Of a stretch of DNA of 64,000 bases, positions 61,335 through 64,000 are shown in pieces (within the stretch, counting starts at the first letter, position 1; every line of letters starts with the position of its first letter). Under the pieces are notes generated by a model, which worked only from the letters and a program-made list of their open reading frames with translations, did no database searches and was not told the DNA's origin. The DNA is taken from contig JAUCGB010000005.1 in NCBI GenBank assembly GCA_030377895.1, positions 1-64,000 of the forward strand, read 5' to 3'. Position numbers and translations under genes: made by a program. Source of the stretch: Anaerolineales bacterium HSG24. GTDB lineage: Bacteria; Chloroflexota; Anaerolineae; 4572-78; J111.

Positions 61335-61419
61335 GGTAGTGGTGCAGATAAGGAGTGCAAAGATTGCTTTGCATGCCTTGCACTCCGGATTTCTCCATCA
61401 CTACATGTGCAGGACTACC
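61335..61419. repeat. M3 palindromic element, copy 5
   Basis: GGTAGTGGTGCAG...GTGCAGGACTACC with the GGAGTGCAAAG/CTTGCACTCC centre. It lies in the leader of the REC-kinase gene. Confidence 0.85.
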
Positions 61420-61517
61420 AAAATACAAAATACGACAAACGACAAACTTCTGATTAATAGACACCGAGCAGATTAATAACCCTGCTATTCCCGATTTGTT
61501 AGAACCGTTTAACTACT

Positions 61518-61545
61518 TTTATACTTGAATAACTATAAATGTCAA
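61518..61545 (-). promoter_or_regulatory. divergent promoter, REC-kinase side
   Basis: On the minus strand TTGACA (61545-61540), 16-base spacer, TATAAA (61523-61518). It mirrors the plus-strand promoter at 61578. Confidence 0.6.
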
Positions 61546-61605
61546 GTTGTCGGGGATACCACTATATATACCGATAGTTGACATTTAATAATTGTCCAAT
61601 ATAAT
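61536..61605 (+). promoter_or_regulatory. strong promoter and inverted repeat of GlnE-like gene
   Basis: TTGACA (61578-61583), 16-base spacer, TATAAT (61600-61605), both consensus. The expected transcription start (~61612) nearly coincides with the ATG at 61615, predicting a leaderless mRNA. An inverted repeat with arms TAAATGTCAAGTTGTCGG (61536-61553) and CCGATAGTTGACATTTA (61571-61587) contains both divergent -35 boxes, making it a likely operator. Confidence 0.7.
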
Positions 61606-61614
61606 GAAATTATT

Positions 61615-64000
61615 ATGCCTATGGTCAATGCAATTCAAATTCGTGAACTATTATACCATAATGATTTGAGCGATAACGCCATATATCATCGTCTCTCTGC
61701 GGTAGGATTTTCCGATTGGCAACACGCCTACCAGTGTATCAGAAATATCCCTCAAAAAGAAGCGACGCGCGTTGCTTTTGCGGATAACTTGCCTCACCTT
61801 TTGCGATTTTTAGCTACCTCTCCTGCCCCAGACCAAATTTTAGTCAAATTTGAACGCCTCATAAAAAGTAGCACCGAGCAACTTCATCTGCTGAAACATT
61901 TGGCAGATAATCCCCGTACCATTGAAATCCTTGTCACCTTATTTACCAGCAGTCAATTTTTAACCGAAATATTACTCCGTTATCCTGAACATGTTGAGCA
62001 TCTCACCGAATATAAACGTACATCTCAACCTAAAACGGTTGACGAACTATATCAAACAGCGCAGAATATTGTCCGACCATTTTTGCCCAGTCAAACCTCA
62101 ATCACGAGTTCAGGGAATACCTCATTTATCCCGATCAATCCCAGTATTATTCCGGCATTGGATGCCCTACGTCGCTTTCAACGTTGGGAATTACTTCGGA
62201 TTGGTACGGCTGACCTGCTCGGCTCGTTTGACCTACCCACCGTAACCAGCCAAATCTCATGCCTAACCGACAGCATGATTCAAGCCTGCTTAACCCTAGT
62301 TTCTGAACATACCAAAATATCAGCCGACGAATTTGCCGTGATTGCGATGGGCAAATTGGGCGGAGAAGAGTTAAATTACAGTTCTGATATCGATCTCTGT
62401 TTTATCTCTCAGGATACTCCACGCCAATATATTCGTCTGGGACAAGCCTTAATTGACGCACTAGCTCGAGTAACCTCAGAAGGTTTCCTCTATCGGGTCG
62501 ATATGCGCCTACGACCTTGGGGTAAATCGGGCGCTCTAGTCTCAAGTTTAGACGGCTACCTTCTTTATTTAGAACGAGATGCCCGTTTGTGGGAGAAACA
62601 AGCCTTATTGAAAGCGCGCACCGTCGCCGGAAATCAGAAGCTGGGTCAGATGTTTTTAAGACGGATTCAATCCCATATTTTTGACATCTCTCCCGAAACG
62701 GTACGCCTTGAGGTGCATGCCCTAAAACAGCGAATTGAGAAACAATTGAAGCAAAAAGGGCGTGATTGGGGCGAAATTAAGCTAGGCGCAGGTTCGATTC
62801 GGGATATTGAGTTTGTGACTCAATACCTACAGTTAGCGCATGGCAAAATCCATCATAATGTCCGTAGTAGCAACACACTCGACGCGTTGTCAAAACTGCT
62901 CCGCTGGCAATTTATTACCTCGCAGGAGCATCAGGTATTGACCGAAGGTTACATATTTTTGCGGACAGTCGAACACCATCTGCAACTGATGCACTATCAT
63001 CAAACCCACACTCTGCCACAAGAACCGAAGGCTCTAAATAATCTGGCCCATCGTTTAGGATTTCAAGGTAGAAATATTGGAGCAAGATTTATTGAACTAT
63101 ACCAAAAGCATACGACTGTAATTCGGGTGCTCTACCAACAACATTTGGCTGATGTTGACGTGACCAATCCTGACTCCGCGGCCAATATATCCACGGGAGT
63201 ATCGAACCCCGATTTGTTGCCCCACCTCATTCGGATGCATGCCAGTTATGTGATGGCATTTAACGATAACGACATCGCCCACCATGCCTCTTTGGTACGA
63301 AAACTTACCTCAAATACGCCAGTGCAAATCGACGCAGTTCCAATTGAGGGAGGTTATTGGCGGGTGACAATTGTCGGTTACGACTATATCGGCAAGTTGT
63401 CGATTATTTGTGGTCTCTTGCTGGTGCATGGGTTTAACATTGTCGATGGGCATGTTTTCAGCTACGGCCCTTCGATTGATGAGCCATCAGCCGCCCCCAA
63501 ACCACGCTTAAAACACAAACGTCGTCGCCGTCGTCCAATAAACAAAGTCAAAGCCAAAGTCAATCAAAACCGTCGCAAAATTGTAGATGTTTTTACCGTC
63601 CTTCCTTTTTTTGATAAGATTGATCCCGATTGTTGGTCGTTATATCAGCAAGATTTTGTCAAACTTAGCCGAAAATTGCAAGCTGGTCAACAGCGTAAGG
63701 CTCAAGCAGAATTGGCGAAACGAGTAGCCTTATTGTTAAAGGATATTAATGAACCGCAAACCACCCTATTGCCAATCGATATTGAGATTGACAATGAGGC
63801 ATCTCGACGGCACACGGTTTTGCAAATTAACGCTCCCGATACAGTGGGCTTTTTATACGAATTTACCAATGCACTCGGCTTGCATGGCATCAACATTCGG
63901 CGGATGAGCGTTGATACGGTCGGTAATCGGGTGCAAGATATTTTATACGTCACCGATGCTCATAATCACAAAATCACCGCCCCGCATAAACAGCGAGAAC
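61615..64000 (+). CDS. GlnE-type adenylyltransferase with ACT domains (3' end beyond window)
   Basis: Open from ATG 61615 to the window end (795 codons, incomplete). Residues ~1-550 match the N-terminal half of GlnE, the glutamine synthetase adenylyltransferase: MGKLGGEELNYSSDIDLCF (245-263, nucleotidyltransferase motif), RVDMRLRPWGKSG (~294), KLGAGSIRDIEFVTQYLQL (~388) and a GlnD-UR-like helical domain. Instead of a second GlnE half, ACT domains follow: one at ~580 (VTIVGYDYIGKLSII) with a very basic insertion KHKRRRRRPINK (~633), and one at ~738 (LQINAPDTVGFLYEF, IRRMSVDTVGN). ACT domains bind amino acids, so direct glutamine sensing is plausible. It may modify GlnA or PII. An alternative start is ATG 61621. 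Confidence 0.88.
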   Translation, partial: MPMVNAIQIRELLYHNDLSDNAIYHRLSAVGFSDWQHAYQCIRNIPQKEATRVAFADNLPHLLRFLATSPAPDQILVKFERLIKSSTEQLHLLKHLADNPRTIEILVTLFTSSQFLTEILLRYPEHVEHLTEYKRTSQPKTVDELYQTAQNIVRPFLPSQTSITSSGNTSFIPINPSIIPALDALRRFQRWELLRIGTADLLGSFDLPTVTSQISCLTDSMIQACLTLVSEHTKISADEFAVIAMGKLGGEELNYSSDIDLCFISQDTPRQYIRLGQALIDALARVTSEGFLYRVDMRLRPWGKSGALVSSLDGYLLYLERDARLWEKQALLKARTVAGNQKLGQMFLRRIQSHIFDISPETVRLEVHALKQRIEKQLKQKGRDWGEIKLGAGSIRDIEFVTQYLQLAHGKIHHNVRSSNTLDALSKLLRWQFITSQEHQVLTEGYIFLRTVEHHLQLMHYHQTHTLPQEPKALNNLAHRLGFQGRNIGARFIELYQKHTTVIRVLYQQHLADVDVTNPDSAANISTGVSNPDLLPHLIRMHASYVMAFNDNDIAHHASLVRKLTSNTPVQIDAVPIEGGYWRVTIVGYDYIGKLSIICGLLLVHGFNIVDGHVFSYGPSIDEPSAAPKPRLKHKRRRRRPINKVKAKVNQNRRKIVDVFTVLPFFDKIDPDCWSLYQQDFVKLSRKLQAGQQRKAQAELAKRVALLLKDINEPQTTLLPIDIEIDNEASRRHTVLQINAPDTVGFLYEFTNALGLHGINIRRMSVDTVGNRVQDILYVTDAHNHKITAPHKQRE

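Noticed and set aside
1-64000. tRNA or rRNA genes
   Set aside because: Intergenic stretches were read for cloverleaf ends and CCA-type acceptor patterns without a credible candidate; a covariance-model scan would be decisive.

Overview
The window reads as chromosomal DNA of a free-living, probably anaerobic or facultative bacterium, most likely Chloroflexota (Anaerolineae-like). This is an inference from gene content: a PMT-type glycosyltransferase with a Chloroflexota-style C-terminal extension, a LysM/lamin-tail surface protein with Pro/Thr linkers, a DnaB-DnaD-DnaC loader block, a LipM-like octanoyltransferase, a BFN nuclease, and a cyanobacteria/Chloroflexota-type Ras-like GTPase module. 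No rRNA, tRNA or CRISPR array was seen. Intergenic space is filled with several families of small palindromic repeats.

Layout. 0-2 kb: transposase scars, an unrecognised protein and a gene beginning cut off by a repeat. 2-16 kb: mostly housekeeping (glycosyltransferase, HNH nuclease, gmk-rhomboid-priA, DGC-domain protein, homoserine dehydrogenase, LipM-like ligase, and an SPFH protein with a coiled-coil partner). 15.9-23.2 kb: signalling block with an adenylate cyclase, a membrane-anchored module (two single-TM SH3-tailed proteins, a coiled-coil protein, a Ras-like GTPase) and an OmpR-type regulator. 23.5-28.1 kb: small Cys protein, 7TM-GAF receptor, GNAT, LysM-LTD protein. 28.3-32.1 kb: a corrinoid protein, a MtaA/CmuA-like methyltransferase and a histidine kinase, translationally overlapped. 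32.3-49.3 kb: four large hybrid kinases and a REC-PP2C phosphatase, with dead fragments of the same kinases between them. 50.3-52.5 kb: M50-like protease, lipoprotein, BFN nuclease. 53.0-58.4 kb: primosome block, with dnaB carrying two inteins, a DnaD-like protein and a loader with two ATPase modules. 58.5-61.2 kb: JAMM protease, E1/ThiF-like enzyme, REC-kinase. 61.6 kb to the end: a GlnE-type nucleotidyltransferase carrying ACT domains, open at the right edge.

How it works together. The strongest candidates for an undescribed system are (i) the GTPase module at 17.6-22.5 kb, whose two transcription units carry near-identical promoters and whose three non-GTPase proteins share a short helical motif, and (ii) the corrinoid protein/methyltransferase/kinase operon at 28.6-32.1 kb, which looks like a one-carbon or corrinoid-state sensor made of reassigned methyltransferase parts and embedded in an expanded kinase locus.

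Genome dynamics. A MITE-like repeat of about 180 bp, ending in CTTGCTACCCGACA and its near-inverse, occurs 13 times. It abuts or enters gene ends, supplies a stop codon, truncates one gene and sits at the junctions of a decayed tandem duplication (28.3 and 35.2 kb). Four further small repeat families and protein-internal repeat insertions are described below. All identifications come from reading motifs; no database search was run.
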